Assembly (NCBI GenBank): GCA_008508345.1
Contig: QNGE01002656.1
Coordinates: 1-64,000 of the forward strand
Length of the DNA: 64,000 nucleotides
Source of the DNA: Paragonimus westermani
Lineage: Eukaryota; Platyhelminthes; Trematoda; Plagiorchiida; Troglotrematidae
Direction: 5' to 3'
The notes beneath the pieces were generated by a model. It was not told the DNA's origin and did not search any database. It was given only the letters and a program-made list of their open reading frames with translations. Made by a program: the position numbers and the translations under genes. Shown here one piece after another: positions 12,801 to 25,400 of the stretch. The first letter of the stretch is position 1; every line of letters begins with the position of its first letter.

Positions 12801-13830
12801 ATACATTTTTGTTGTTGACATAATGAGGTGATGGCGTGCTTGCTGGGGTATACATATTGGGAACTTGGTTTCTAGTAGCACTCATATTTTGGGTATGAGG
12901 ATGAGTTACTATGGAGCTGTCGGATAATGAATGGTAACCGTGACCCCTAGTATAGTAGTAGGTTGACCTGGAAGCAATGGGAGTCAAATTGTGCAGTTTT
13001 ATCTCAGAAGCGTTGTTTCTTAGAATGTGATTTTGAAAACCAGATTCATGACGCTTGTAAAGTCTTTTCAGTTTACTCTTATACTACAGATCCGAAATAC
13101 TGCGCTCTGGCCAACACCTTACAGGTGCTTATGTTGTTTTGAAGCATCGTTCGGGTGTTTTGGATTTGGCGTTGGTATTTCCGACTGCTCCATATATTGA
13201 AGAGAAAGTCCTCTCATATGAAGTCGACGGCCCTGCTCGCGCAGCCACGTCATTATCGGGGGCATTTACTCTACTTCTTCCAGTGTTCTGAGTAACTATG
13301 AATGCCCTAGGTCTAGGACTTTTTCTAGTCAAGGCCTCGGTTGACAGAGTGAGACGTTGAGAACTGGGGGATACGTTTTCAGGAATTGCCGTGAGTTTCG
13401 TTACGGAAACTTGAACACGCCTGGCGTTATCAGAGCTAGACGTAGTTTGTTGTTCGGTGTTCGCCTAGACCAGCGACGCGACGGTATCTCCAGCTGTAAC
13501 TTGCGGGTTCAGTGAACTCGTGGAGCAGTCGAGGTCTACCGTCAGATCAATGAAATTATTAACTGTTTTTTCTTGGGAAATATTGGCTCGCCACCAAACA
13601 CTTTTGTGGACTTAAAATTTGTGTCACGCCTGATTTCCTCTTGTCTTCTGACAAATTCGTTCACTACAATTTCACTTATGATCTGTAGCAACATGTCCTA
13701 GTAGCACACTAAGACAATCGACCGTCTTTTGAGTGCTCTTTGAGTGTAAGACTCTCAAAAATTTCACCAATGAAGCAGTTTCAACGTCACATTTCGTAAC
13801 TTTAAGAACTAGAAACGTGCACAGGACCCA
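9857..13830 (-). mobile_element. Near-complete CR1-like non-LTR retrotransposon (inactivated)
   Basis: Read right to left it has the full order. A possible ORF1/5' region lies at about 13,830-13,130 and a proline-rich ORF2 N-terminus at 12,987-12,571. The endonuclease is at about 12,560-11,600, with NARSLVGKMHIFKQF, DPHIILITEKWYTPDIPDG and LNMPDISW. The RT is at 11,260-10,440, with PGPDGIPPTVIRQAG, NYRPISHKS, GVVQGSVLSPLLFLMYINDL and the catalytic FADD at about 10,555. The RT C-terminus, at 10,477-9,857, has an RPQLKYCTF stretch. Frameshifts (near 10,450 and 11,050) and stops prevent translation. It is the most intact element here and abuts the presumed promoter of the + strand gene. Confidence 0.85.
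10404..11260 (-). pseudogene. RT core of the CR1-like element
   Basis: The segment 10,880-10,404 is continuous and carries the substrate-binding motif VVQGSVLSPLLFLMYINDLC and FLFADDIKM with the aspartate pair. Upstream in another frame is PGPDGIPPTVIRQAGEDIPI. The frame is lost once between the two and again near 10,450, where it passes into the frame 10,477-9,857. Confidence 0.88.
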
Positions 13831-13919
13831 CTATACATAGTTGGAGCCCAGTTGCCGTTAGCTAATTTTTGTTTAGTCACAGCACATGACCATTGGTTTG
13901 TGAGTGCGCGTACAAAGTG

Positions 13920-14030
13920 GCCAGCTCTAACGCGCGACCGAAACCAGCGAGCGCGCACGAATTGAATTCGAGTTGTGTGACGGGGCGTGCTGCTGTGTTG
14001 ACGGTGCCGTCTTAGCTTTCGTTTGGGTAA
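13920..14030 (+). promoter_or_regulatory. CpG-rich stretch with splice donor, possible 5' UTR exon
   Basis: This stretch has many CG dinucleotides, unusual for the window, and ends in a consensus donor GTAAGT at 14,027. It lies just downstream of the 5' end of the CR1-like element and upstream of the first possible coding exon at 14,551. It could be the promoter and non-coding first exon of the + strand gene. There is no direct evidence for transcription. Confidence 0.25.
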
Positions 14031-14550
14031 GTCGAATGCATGGCGCACTGAGCCTTTGGCTCATGCTTGTTCGTATTGCTTCCCTTTTTAGAACTGTTGT
14101 TCGAACCCCTGCTTCGGAAGAGCGCTGTCCCCTTGTGCGTCCACGTTGCCCGAATGTTGGTCCGCAAAGTCACGGACATCCGGAGTAGAGTCGGCTGGCC
14201 TGCGTGCTACACAGCCATTTGCAACTCCGGGTTTGCAGGTGTAATTTGTAGGGGGTTGCAGACAATGCGTTTCCGTTCCAACAACCATTGTATGGTCATA
14301 CTGCATGATCTTATTGAAGAGGTATATTGTTCTATCTTCAAAATTAATTGAGACATTTTAATCGGAGTTTGAAAACTTGCATAATTGGCTGAAATGTGAA
14401 CAAGTTCAGTTTGCATTTTAATGGTCACCCAGCTATCATAGACTCGTAAGCGTTCGATTTTATTAACCACCTTGAGATTCTCGTTGATTCCATAACAGTG
14501 GTATATTGCTGTAATTTCAACAATAACCGAATTATTCCACTTTCTTTCAG

Positions 14551-14648
14551 AATCGGACTCTCAAGTGGCTATCAGAAGATGTGAAAAATTGGATGAAGAA
14601 CGTGGAGAACAATGGTTACACAGGAAAATGGAGAAGAACATTCACCTT
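14551..14648 (+). CDS. Possible 5' exon of the CC2D2A-like gene
   Basis: A good acceptor (pyrimidine tract then CAG at 14,548-14,550) opens this stretch. In the frame starting with two carried-over bases it reads SDSQVAIRRCEKLDEERG and then a lysine-rich run containing an in-frame ATG at 14,628. A weak donor, GTGAAT, follows at 14,649. That frame ends in phase 0 and would join the phase-0 exon at 16,259. Another frame also reads well for 33 codons (NRTLKWLSEDVKNWMKNVEN) before a TGA, so the reading is ambiguous. I see no similarity to known CC2D2A N-termini, which are poorly conserved. It could instead belong to a small unrelated gene. Confidence 0.35.
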
Positions 14649-14887
14649 GTGAATAAATATTTCTGCAGTCTGTGCAGAAGTTCGGCAAGATCCACGTTTC
14701 TACTGTGTAGTTTCGCTATTCCAGCCTCTGATTCCCTTATTTTTTAGCCTGACCTAAGTATACATTGGTAATGGAAACTGAACATTGTCTAGTGTTTTTC
14801 CTTTCGTGTGATGTGCTAAAATTTGCTGTTGAGACGGCCGTTTTAGCAGCGGCCTCGATCTCCTTTGCAATAGTAGAGGTGGGGTAG

Positions 14888-15910
14888 GTGTTTACTGAAC
14901 TATATGAAGAGCTTACATCTTTCTTCACCGTCAATATACATTTTTCTCTTAACCGATCATGCATGACGAACATGCTTATTTTCATGGACAGTCCGATGGA
15001 GACCAAAGACAATGGCTCCATTTCAGGTGGCACGTTATTCGATTTTGCTGAAATTTTACACCGTACCTCACACTACCCCCTGAAACACAAACTGAAAGCC
15101 TACGATGTTCAAAGGGACGTTCTTCGTTATACTGCCCCTGTTTATGATAAAGAAACTTTCGGGGTTAAAACCAGATCTGATCTTCCGCTTCCCTCTTCCT
15201 TTTCTGCGAGATTTTCTCAAGCGTCAGTGGTAGATCCTCGATTATTCCACATTTACATCAAAGACCTTCCGAATAACATTTCCAGCAACGCCCTCCTATA
15301 CAATGATGACCTAAAAATGTGGCATGCAACTTATCCAAGTACTCTGCAGATTGATTTCGCCACGATTAAGTGCTCGTCGGACCATTGGATTCTCAAACCA
15401 GATGGAAATAAATGTGCTCACATGTCACGCGATAAAGATTCTGGTAATGCATTTAGAATAGTACTTATCATGAGAATTAATCTGGGGGAAGATCTGGGCA
15501 TCTGGTTGTCGTATAACTTATCCTTCGGGTATCACCATGGAAAAGGCTGTAAAAAAGAGGGATTCCGTTCTTAGAAACATTGATCACACTCCCCCCTGCA
15601 TGGACAAGAAAACTTCTGAGACGCTTTATGGGGTTAATGTAAGACCGCCCCTCGACCACGTTAATCTGGCCGTGTACACCGGCCTGAGGAAAGACATATT
15701 AGCTGTTGAATGTGTTCACATCGATGCTAGCACGCTGGTTGCAAGCCCGAGTCAGGTTTTGAAATTCTTTACCTATACCCTCTTGAATTTTGATGACTGC
15801 GATGATTTAATTCTCACAAACGTCTTCATTAGAGTAGGTCTTGTAGAGAGTGAGGAGAACCGGCGAGGACGTAACAGAAAGCTTTCCAAGCAACGTCTTT
15901 GAAACTTTCA
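14888..15910 (+). mobile_element. CR1-like RT fragment, same family as 1,937-2,800
   Basis: One + strand frame at 14,888-15,574 reads GGTLFDFAEILHRTSHYPLK, then VVDPRLFHIYIKDLPNNISS and LLYNDDLKMW. The last is the catalytic box, with YNDD where FADD is usual. It continues to a DLGIWLSYNLSFGYHH stretch. A second frame to about 15,900 carries ALYG-VRP and LRKDI-type motifs of the RT C-terminus. Degenerate at both ends. It lies between the possible first exon and the next exon of the host gene. Confidence 0.82.
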
Positions 15911-16258
15911 CAGGCATCACTCTATTCCTTAAATGGTGATCAACCATTGAATCAATCTTCTTTCTGATGTCCTCAGCGGCGCTTCTAGGTATCATTTTGA
16001 AACGTTGACTGATTCTCATTTGCCAAGAAATTGATTATGTAGGTGAAATTATCCTGTTACTGATATTCAACTCAACATTCAAAAGCTACTGTTAATAGTT
16101 TTTCCGACAAACTATCAATATTTTGAAAGTTTGTTTGTGTGCATCAATGATGTTGTTTCTGTCGGCATTGTGTTGACACTTTTAATCAGCGGAAAATTGA
16201 AATGGTGCGTCGAATTACATTACACGTTGTTTTATAAAACACCTTCTATTATATGCAG

Positions 16259-16405
16259 GATGGACCTGATAAAGCACTTGTCTGGTACAAAGTAGGATAC
16301 ATTTGTTACGCGACTAAAGTACAGGAGGCATCAAAAGAGGATCTTGAAGAGGCAAAGAAGCTTTCGGAAGAACTTACATGTATTCACTCTATGAAGGAGG
16401 AGGAG
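16259..16405 (+). CDS. Probable N-terminal exon (helical, acidic/lysine-rich)
   Basis: The acceptor is ATGCAG ending at 16,258 and the donor is GTATTT at 16,406. The exon is 49 codons, phase 0 to phase 0. It reads DGPDKALVWYKVGYICYATK and then a charged helical run rich in Glu, Lys and Leu that ends in Glu-Glu-Glu. I do not recognise a domain. Assignment to the CC2D2A-like gene is inferred from strand, matching phase with the next exon only 44 bases away, and onward phase compatibility with the recognised exons. It could be the C-terminal part of another upstream gene. Confidence 0.5.
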
Positions 16406-19400
16406 GTATTTTTTATCATTTTTCTTTGTTTGATGGAGTACGCTTTCAGATGGATGAGAAATTCAAGGCGTCTATGGATGAAAACTTAGACGCTTCTCTT
16501 TCTTCTGTTTTGAAGAATTCACGAGACACTTCTCAGAGGAATGAATTTCCCAGTGACTTAGTTTCGAAATCGATCAGAGAAGTCAAATCTTGTAAGTTTT
16601 TTCAATTCCTCGGCTTTATTTGAAGCTAAGTTGTTTGTTTGATCTCAGCTGAAATTAGATAACCGATCGTCTGTTGGGTTTTGGTTGAGGCTGAACCAAT
16701 AAGAGTCATAACTTCTACAATAAAACGAAGAATAGACTAACAATGTTAGAACGTTAAACCAAAACACTGGATTTGACGTAAACCGAAAACTTTTTTTTGA
16801 TTGACAGAGAAATTCTGACGAAACTGGTTCCAATATAATATGCGTTGAAAAGAATGTTGTTACAGTTTGTTGGAACTGATCCAACAAAATAAAACACTGT
16901 CAGTGATCACAGTCGACAATCAATCGACAATGGAAGGCCAGAACTCGATCGAGTTTCTATCACAAAGAATGGTTCCATCTATACTGAGCAGTGGAATTGC
17001 GCGTAGCTTCAAAGAATAGCGTTGTAATGAAGTTTGAAAATCAGGCTCTCGCTCTTGGGTCGCAGCTAAATCACTGAGGCCAACGGATGTAGGCATGACC
17101 AAGGTTGCAGGGACGCGTGAAAGAGCGTTAGCAACAGGAGTAAGAGCACCTAAGACATACCGCATGTCGCAGGTGAACTGTGAAGTGTAGTCCAGGTGTC
17201 TGATCTCCCTGGGGAAGTACCTGTCCGATGAAAACCCGAGTGCATATACCAAGGGCTTATGAACAGTGAACACAGTGAAAGGACGACCTTCAAATGCATG
17301 GCGTAAATGACGGATACCTCGGTAAATAGCAAGTAATTCTCTTCCAAACTTGCTGTACCGGGATTCAGCCGGTAACAAGCGCTTGGAGAAGAAACCTAGG
17401 GTTGCCACTTGTGGTCGACAAACTGTTGTAGTACGGCACCGAAAGCTACATCCGACGCATCAGTGAAGAGATAAGTTGTGGCCTGGAAGTTTGGATGGTC
17501 CAGAAGAGCAACGTGGGATATGGCTTTTTGGCTCCAATAAAGCCATGCATGCTGCGCCCGTAAAGTTGAATTTACATCTATCGCCCCCGGTTAAGTCCGT
17601 AGGGGGTTGCAGGAGTTGCACACAGTAGGGTAGTAACTAGCCAGGCCGACATAACGTCAGGCTGCTTGAAAGATGTCGGCTCGGGGAAATCTTTGACGGC
17701 ACCTACATTTGCTGGAAAAACTTGATTACCGAAAGCGGAAATAATGTGGCCTGAAAATTCTCTGCTACCTTTTCAGAGTTTGCACTTGTATGCGTTGATA
17801 GTTATTCCATGCTGGGCTAACCTAGCGAACAGGGAATGAAGTTGCTGCATATGTTCCTCCTCGGAAGATCTAGCCACTAACATCATCTAAGTGGGGGTAG
17901 ACGAAATCCAAGCCTCAGCACACTTCATGATTGAAATGCTGGTAGTTTTGTACAGCGTTATTAAGGCCAGATGGCATTCGAATAAATTGGAATAGACCAA
18001 AAGACTTGATAACAGCCGTTCGGGGGATACCCGCCTCCTCTACTTGGACCTGGTGATAGGCATGAACCAGATCAATCTTACTGAATACAGTTTTGACAGA
18101 AAAGCAAGCTCCCAAGTTCTGTGTGTGTGTGACAGAATACCTATCAGTGACTGTGACCTTGTTGAGACCACGATGACGTCAGTCGCCTGAATTCTTGGGG
18201 ACCATGTGAAGTGGAGGGGCCTATGGACTTTTGGAAGAACGGATTATCCTGAGTTCGAACATGTTTGAACTCCGCCCTAGCTACTTCAAGTTTGGCCGGG
18301 GCCAGATGTCTTGGTTTACAGGATACTGGTAGGACTTTAGTCGCAATGTGGTGAGTGTAAGTAGGAGTGACTGGAAGAGGCTCGTTTGTAGATCGAACGG
18401 GCTGTACAAAAACTAAAAATACGGATATGTAGAGCTGAGGGGTTTCAGGCTGAAGGATAGGAGGACTGATGGCTTTTGAGTATGCCTGGATCCCGTTGAC
18501 ACTATTTTTTATGGGAATCGACCAGTTTCCGTCTTCGCCTATCGACCACGAGGTCGGGGTGCTGAAGAAATCTGATCCCTACAATAGCGAAGGGTACGGC
18601 TGCAATTGCGAAAACCCAGCGAAATATTCGCAAAAGACCGAGGTCAAGCGTGAGTGAGCGTTGACCGTAGGTGGAAATGGGTGTACCGTTAGCGGCACGA
18701 AGCATGGGTGAGGAAGAATAGTTCATCTCGCCGAATCTTGGAAGAATCACGCTGTCTTTCCTCCCGGTATCGACCAGGGACGTGATCCCAGAACTTAAAT
18801 CCGTTACGTGGAAGAGGTGACTGTTACTGAGGGTGTCGGATGCGTTTGTTGCCACTACGGGCCGGCTTGGTAGTTTCCCTGGCTGAATTATTTACAGGGG
18901 GCGACGCAACGCCTTGCCAGCTTGCCGAACTTGTTATGGTACCAGCACAAGTCGCTAGATGCCCGAGGGCGTTTACGCTAGGACTTACTCCGACGTCGAC
19001 GCGAAGAGGAACGTGTTCTAAGGCGGGCGAAATCTCGCTGAAGTGCTGCTATCTTCGCCCAAACCGTGCGCCAATCATCTGGGGGCGGACGGGATGGTCG
19101 CTGTGAAGCTGAAACCGCTGCCGCACGACTCGTCACCATCGTAATATAGGCAGGGGAAACGGTGCAAAAACGGTCCTGAATCTCTTCTGCGAGTTGTGCT
19201 GCGTCTAACAAAGACGGGGACTTGACTGCTATGAGGATAGCTTGTATGTTGATAGGGAGACGTTGCATCCACGAATCCTTAAGGAGTGTCTCCTCCATGG
19301 ATGAGGGGCCAAGCAGCTGTTCCATTTGAAGCAATAGGCCAGGCGGTCGCTTGTCTCCCAGCTACAGATTTCTAAAGAGCTGTTGTAGCCGTGATCTGTC

Positions 19401-22400
19401 AGACGCTGTGATCCGTTTGATAACGGCTTTCTTGAGGGCTTCATGTCTATGTTCGATGGGTTAATTCAGCGGGAGGTCACGCACTTGTATCGTGACATCT
19501 TTGGGAAGCCTGGCCAAAAGTTGGTTTAAGTTAGCCTGATCTGCCGTAACGCGCTGGTTGTGGAACGTCGCCTCTAAGTCGTGAACCACAAGGCAGGTTC
19601 CTTATCTAAGAACTATAGAACAGTAATTTTGACTGCTCCAAACATCGGATTCCCTTCCGAGTCCATTACAAAGTAAGGCGGGAATATATATATATATGTA
19701 TACATTATAAAAACCAACGAAAGTTTACGTATATATATATATATGAACGAATAAAATTGTCAACTGAACTCCTAGAATTCAGAACGGTTAACCGGGATTA
19801 TTAGATTTCGGGTCCACTAACCTGTTGCAGCGGACCGGGGAAGAAAAGCACTAAAAGGAAAGTGATCAGTACTCGGGCTCATCAAATTATAGAGAACTTG
19901 AACGTTCCTGTGTTTATAACCGTGCCTATTCTTCACAATAATCAAACCAGAAAACCGAAACACTTGACGACGGTGGTTATTGCAAGTAGGCTGGGAAAAT
20001 GAACCGTGAGTGAAGCACAACAAAAATCAGAGCACGACCAACTAGCTAGCGAGCGACCGAAAGTTCTAATTAGTGCGACTTTGGACGGTCGAAAAAACGA
20101 GAGTGTGCAGACATGCAACTGAACAGTATCAACAATGCCAACAATGAAAGACAGCAAGGTAGCCTGGAAACGTGGCAAACCAACAGCATCTGTACATCTT
20201 TTGAACGTCTTGTGATAAAATGAGAACCTAATTTTTATCATCCTTTCATCTTTTAAATTGCAGCTTTACCTATACATGTTTTGGGCATCCTTCGTTTCGC
20301 CTTTCACAAAAATATTAGACCTTATCCTAATGTGGGTACTGTAGTGGATCTCAAGGCAATCAAAATACTTGAGTATGAACGCGGAGTCCAAATGTGATGA
20401 AAACAAAAGGAAATGACTCACAGTAGTTCGTGAAGGTGCGTTGGTTTAGCAATCTCACTACATTGAATGAGGTGTCAAATGGATACGGTCAGTAGTACTG
20501 CTCCTAAGAAATTTTTGCTGAGATAAATGGTTGGTTCCGTTGGTATTTAGTTCTCCCGAAGCCTGCACTCGAGCGACACGGAACGCAGAGAAAACGCACG
20601 GCTCACGACCCGGAAAGTGAATTTTCTATTGGTGATTATTGAGTCAATCGATTAACTTGGTTTAAACATGGAGTGTACAAGTGAGTTGGAGAAAGGCGAA
20701 AAAAGCCAACAGTGAAAATTATAAAGTACAAAATTCTGTACAAAACGCTACAGTACCATGTTTACACACAATGTTACACGCGAGGCCACACGTATGGTTT
20801 GTGAAGGAGTAGAAAAACTTCCACTTCCTTAGAGCTTAACGTCCTAAGCAACGAGGACAATGCCAAATTTGTCCTCTGATGTCTCAAGACACAGCCTAGT
20901 CACTTTAATGCTGCTTGTTAGCTGCACTTTGTGTTGTTTGGCTGCATTAAGTTTTCCCACCAATTATCCGTCGTCCGTCAATCTAGTAATCTGCAGGGTG
21001 TACAGAGAACTACATCAAACTAGCGAGGCACGGAGCGAGGTGTAATTTTGGCCCCGGGACGGATGTTACAAAATGGATAGCCTGACTAAAACAAAAGTAG
21101 GTAGAAAAGCAATATAGTCGGAAAGGTAGAGAAGAACGCGACTATCAAAATTTTTATTATAGTCGCTACATACGGAGGGAAGTCGGCCAACCAATAGCTG
21201 CGTTTATCAGCGCTTAACGGGAGCCACCAATATTCCGGTTCACAATGGACCTTTTCCAGATTACCTTGCATAAAAGCTTTATCCGAATTTCCCACCGCCT
21301 CTGTGTCATCCTTGAAGGCGCAGCAGAGCCACATCAGAACCCTAGTTAATTCATCAAAAACACTTTAAGAATACTCATGGCATCGGCAGTGATCACCGTT
21401 TGTTCAGTTTCAGTTTCATGCGCACGCCCGCGGTTTTTTGTTTTGTATGCTTTTTGTCCTATGCGCACCAGCTGCTCTAGTCACACTTGGTTGCGCGCCC
21501 AACGATTGGATTCCCAGTCTTTGTGCGTCGACTTTGTATAGCGTTTCACGAGACCTGCTGCAACCCTTCTTATAACATACGTATAATCTCCCACTCATCC
21601 GTGTTGTGATTTTGCTTCTGATTCATAACACGTGCACTTGGTGGTAGATAACTTGATGCAGATACGCTGAAACGAAGATATCATTATCCTGACCTTGGCA
21701 TTTATCTCCGACAAATACAGAACCGCTAAACTAAGGCCAACTGGCAAGTAATTTAGAACATGAAAGTAGAATTATACAGCATGTACTCTGCACAGGCATT
21801 TCGATATGATACACGGACTGTGAATGGTGCACATGCGTTAGTTCAAATATGCATGAAATAGAAATGGATCACCGGCTGTAATAAGACTAACACACAGAAC
21901 TAGTCAGTTTCGAATGGACTGTAATACATTAAAAACAAAAATATTAAATCGTGAACATATCTAGCAAGGAGGTGCCAGTGCGGACAATATCAATGCAACA
22001 GTGAGGCACGCGGAAGTAAACGGAGGCTACTAGGTAACCTAAAAGTAAGCCCAAGATGACAGAAATGAGTGAATTTGTGTAAACAGCACAACAAAAACAT
22101 TCAAACATTTAACGAATAGTATAAAATCAGACTATCAGCCCTTCTGTACACAAGGAGAGAATTTATAACACGCGTAAAGCGTTCTCCACTCCGATCACAT
22201 GTCCCGTTTCTATCCGAACGATTAGGAGCACCGGTTTTGTTGTCCACTAGCAACTTTGGAATGTGATGTCAGACACATGATGACAAATCTACCACTTTCA
22301 TAGTGTTATGGGTTGGAAATCGTGAATTTATACAACTCGTCAAGTGTTTATTATCATAATTTGAATGTTCTAGTTGTGCTGTTTACACAGTTTCACTTGA

Positions 22401-25400
22401 TTCTCTCATCATGAGCATACTGTGAATCGGATTGGTTTTAATTTTTATCAATGACCCACTGACACCATCAACATTCTGAAATGCTTATCGCTGCAACTGC
22501 TCGGAAGCATTTCTCAATAATCTAATGGTTGTATCTACGAGCGGTCTGCAGAAATTAATTAGAGATTGCAGTCTATGAAGATGATGGTTTAGTGCGGTCG
22601 TGCACTAAATAGATGTTCCCCAGGTATGCGCAAAAACCAGACGCGATAATTACATATGAGCAGTGGAGTGAGACTGAAAATACAAGGATTGAACTAGGTT
22701 TCAATCAGCGCTAACGACGCCGATAAGCGGAAACAGTTAGGTGGTTGATGGCCCGACACACGAGTGCAAGAGCGAGACGAAAAATTGTGGCTCAGGTCGA
22801 CACGTATGCAACCAAACAAATGCGATCGCATCCAGCGAAACCACACCACAAAAGATTAACTTGTCACTATGCACAGGGTGAACTAGGATCTTGTGAAGAA
22901 TTCTACACATCGCATAGCAAGAAGACCGGGAATGTCTCGTCGTCAATAAAAAGAGGAATCTGGTAATGTTGATGTGGATGATGTAGTTGATCTCAGCTTA
23001 CATACTCATCTTTCAGGCATATGCTACCAAGGATTTTGTTGCGCAAATTGTTTCATGCCTCCATGTGTGGAAGATTTTTCTAGTCCTTGTTGAATTCTTT
23101 TTCGAGCACTTCGCCTGTTTATCTTCCTCTCCACCAGTCATCCGAGCTGCGTGCTACTTTGTGGATGGTTGATTTCATCATCATCAAGGCAGTCAGATGA
23201 AGTAGGCTGTGCCCTCGTCACCTCCGGTCACTGAACTTTCCTAGATCCTTTGCAGACGATCAACTGTGTTGTCCATCGTAACAAGCAATTGGTCACATTC
23301 CACTTGAGTCTAAGACAACCTTATGAAGACTCACCTTCTGAGGAACTTAACAGATTGACTTCATAAGTGGCAACCCATCGGTTGAAAATTTTCCATTTTC
23401 ACCTCGGCTTTTTGTAGATGGATTTTTTGTCGTCACCAGTAGCCACACTCCACCACCCGTCCTTCTATCCTGCCCACACACTGTAAACAAAGCAATCAAG
23501 AAGATAGATGGTGTCTACTAGCGCCTCTTGTTGTAACCCTGTCTCCCCGATGGTAGCAACACTCTTCATGCCAGGCTTCCCTAGATATTCTCTATTTGTC
23601 ACCCGTGTTCTTGTCGTTAATGTTCAAAATACTTAGGGACCTCTCTCGACCGCACTTCGAAGAATTCTTCTCGAGATGAGGAGCAATCTGTTGCTCACGC
23701 GTTACACCCGAGTTTTCATGCCCACTTTTGCTGAAAGTGGCATTAGTCGTCATACAGATTTTACCAACCCTGACTGACTACTACAAATTATTTTAATATG
23801 AGAGTAAGTAATTTAGAATAGTGGTCAAATCAGCAGGTAATCGAGTCATCTACAGACGCCGTTGCCAGATATGTCCGCCGCGGCAATCCGCATAAATTAA
23901 ATTACTGTTACCGGCACTTTCTCGAAAGTTTCCCTATCCAACCAAATCACTAGACGTGATCACGTCATAACGGATTGTAATGAATCTTCCTGCCGATCTC
24001 TGGAATCGATCAAGTTACTTCTGATCAGCGCATTTAACTATTATAGGTCACTCATAGTAATTGCTGCCACTTACCCAAAGTCGGCACTTGCTTAACTGCA
24101 ACATGAACAGATATGTTCACCCGCCTCACGAATTACATCAAATGATGTCTCAGTGTTTTATTTTTCGCCTTCTGTCTTTTGTGGGACTTCCAACCATACG
24201 ACTGATGGCCACTCTAGAGAGCTGGAACGTCTCTATGTTTATAACCGTGCTTATTCTCCACAATAATCAAACGAGAGAAGCAAATAATAAACAACGACTT
24301 TTATTGGAAGTAGACTGGGAAAATGAGCTGTAAGCGAAGCATGACAAAAAGTAGAGAACGACCAACCAGCTAGCGAGCTACCGGAAGTTCTTTCTACTGT
24401 GACTTTGGACAGTCGAACAAACGAGAGAGTGCAGACAGGCAGCTGAACAATGTCAATAATGCCACCAATGAAATGAACTAGCAAGGTAGTTGAAAAACGT
24501 GGCAAAACAAGAGAGTCTCTACACCACATTCCCGTTTCTAACAAAGACTAAAACAACAGTTGCTGCAGGTCCGATAGCAGCCTTGATAAGATTTTCTCCC
24601 TATCATGTGCTTCTTCAGGATTTTTGACTTGTGTCTTGATTTTCTCGCAAGTACCTTCCATTGATCTCTCCAACTTTTTAACACCGCAGTTTATTGGCAG
24701 CTACACAACCTTCAATGTTGCGATCTTTCGAAACTACATACACTTCCTTGCATTAATCAGTCTTCTTCTGTGAAACATTGGCAAACAAACAGGTACCTCT
24801 TTCGGTATTAGCTTTGACTTCAGTCGCCACCACAGGCCATTCAAGTGCACCACTATCCTCCATTCCGCTGACTGTTATCTGCCATTCTCTTGTATGACCC
24901 ACTTCAATTCCTTTGGGTCGTTTGTCGCCAACGCCGTATTTTTAGCTGCAAAGTTCGAAATGTGAGTGCTTCATACGATGTTAGTCACCACCTGAACCTC
25001 ACTCCTTCTTATCACCACAGACTTTGGCGTCTTGCCTGCAACTAGCAATCCTTCCCTTTTTTAACCACTTTCATCGCGTTTGATGTCAACTGTACCAGTC
25101 AATTTACTTTGATGAACCATTCTATTTGAAATGAAGGCAACCATTACGTTATGCACTTCACATCATCTGCTACAATGTGTATGCCTACGGGTGTTGCAGA
25201 CACAGTCTGGTTAGGTATAACGATAACAAATTGTCAGCGGAGCATTCGCTGGTAGCGTTGGTTTAATGGTACTATCCCGCAAATTGGTCAGTGTTACAAG
25301 AACGGCCCCTGTAGAGTCCACTTGAGCGTTGGTTAGTATTGTCTCGCACTCTAAGTAGTGTATGAGGCAATCATCAGTAATACTTTCCATCGCTTGAGAA

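Larger units (their letters stand above)
16926..19620 (-). mobile_element. Ty3/Gypsy retrotransposon remnant: gag, protease, RT, RNase H
   Basis: Read right to left, the order is gag (19,620-18,970), aspartic protease (about 18,855-18,500), RT (18,430-17,600) and RNase H (17,600-16,926), with integrase missing. Frames are broken several times. It sits antisense in the 20-kb intron of the CC2D2A-like gene. The low-coordinate end coincides with the end of repeat family A, so the element is truncated there. No pair of LTRs was identified. Confidence 0.85.

Noticed and set aside
14551..14652. SAM-domain-like reading (WLSEDVKNWMKN) in the first frame of the possible exon
   Set aside because: It ends in TGA after 33 codons without the rest of a SAM fold. 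The other frame fits splice phase better.
18840..19106. 88-codon + strand frame
   Set aside because: Shadow of Gypsy gag/protease on the minus strand.
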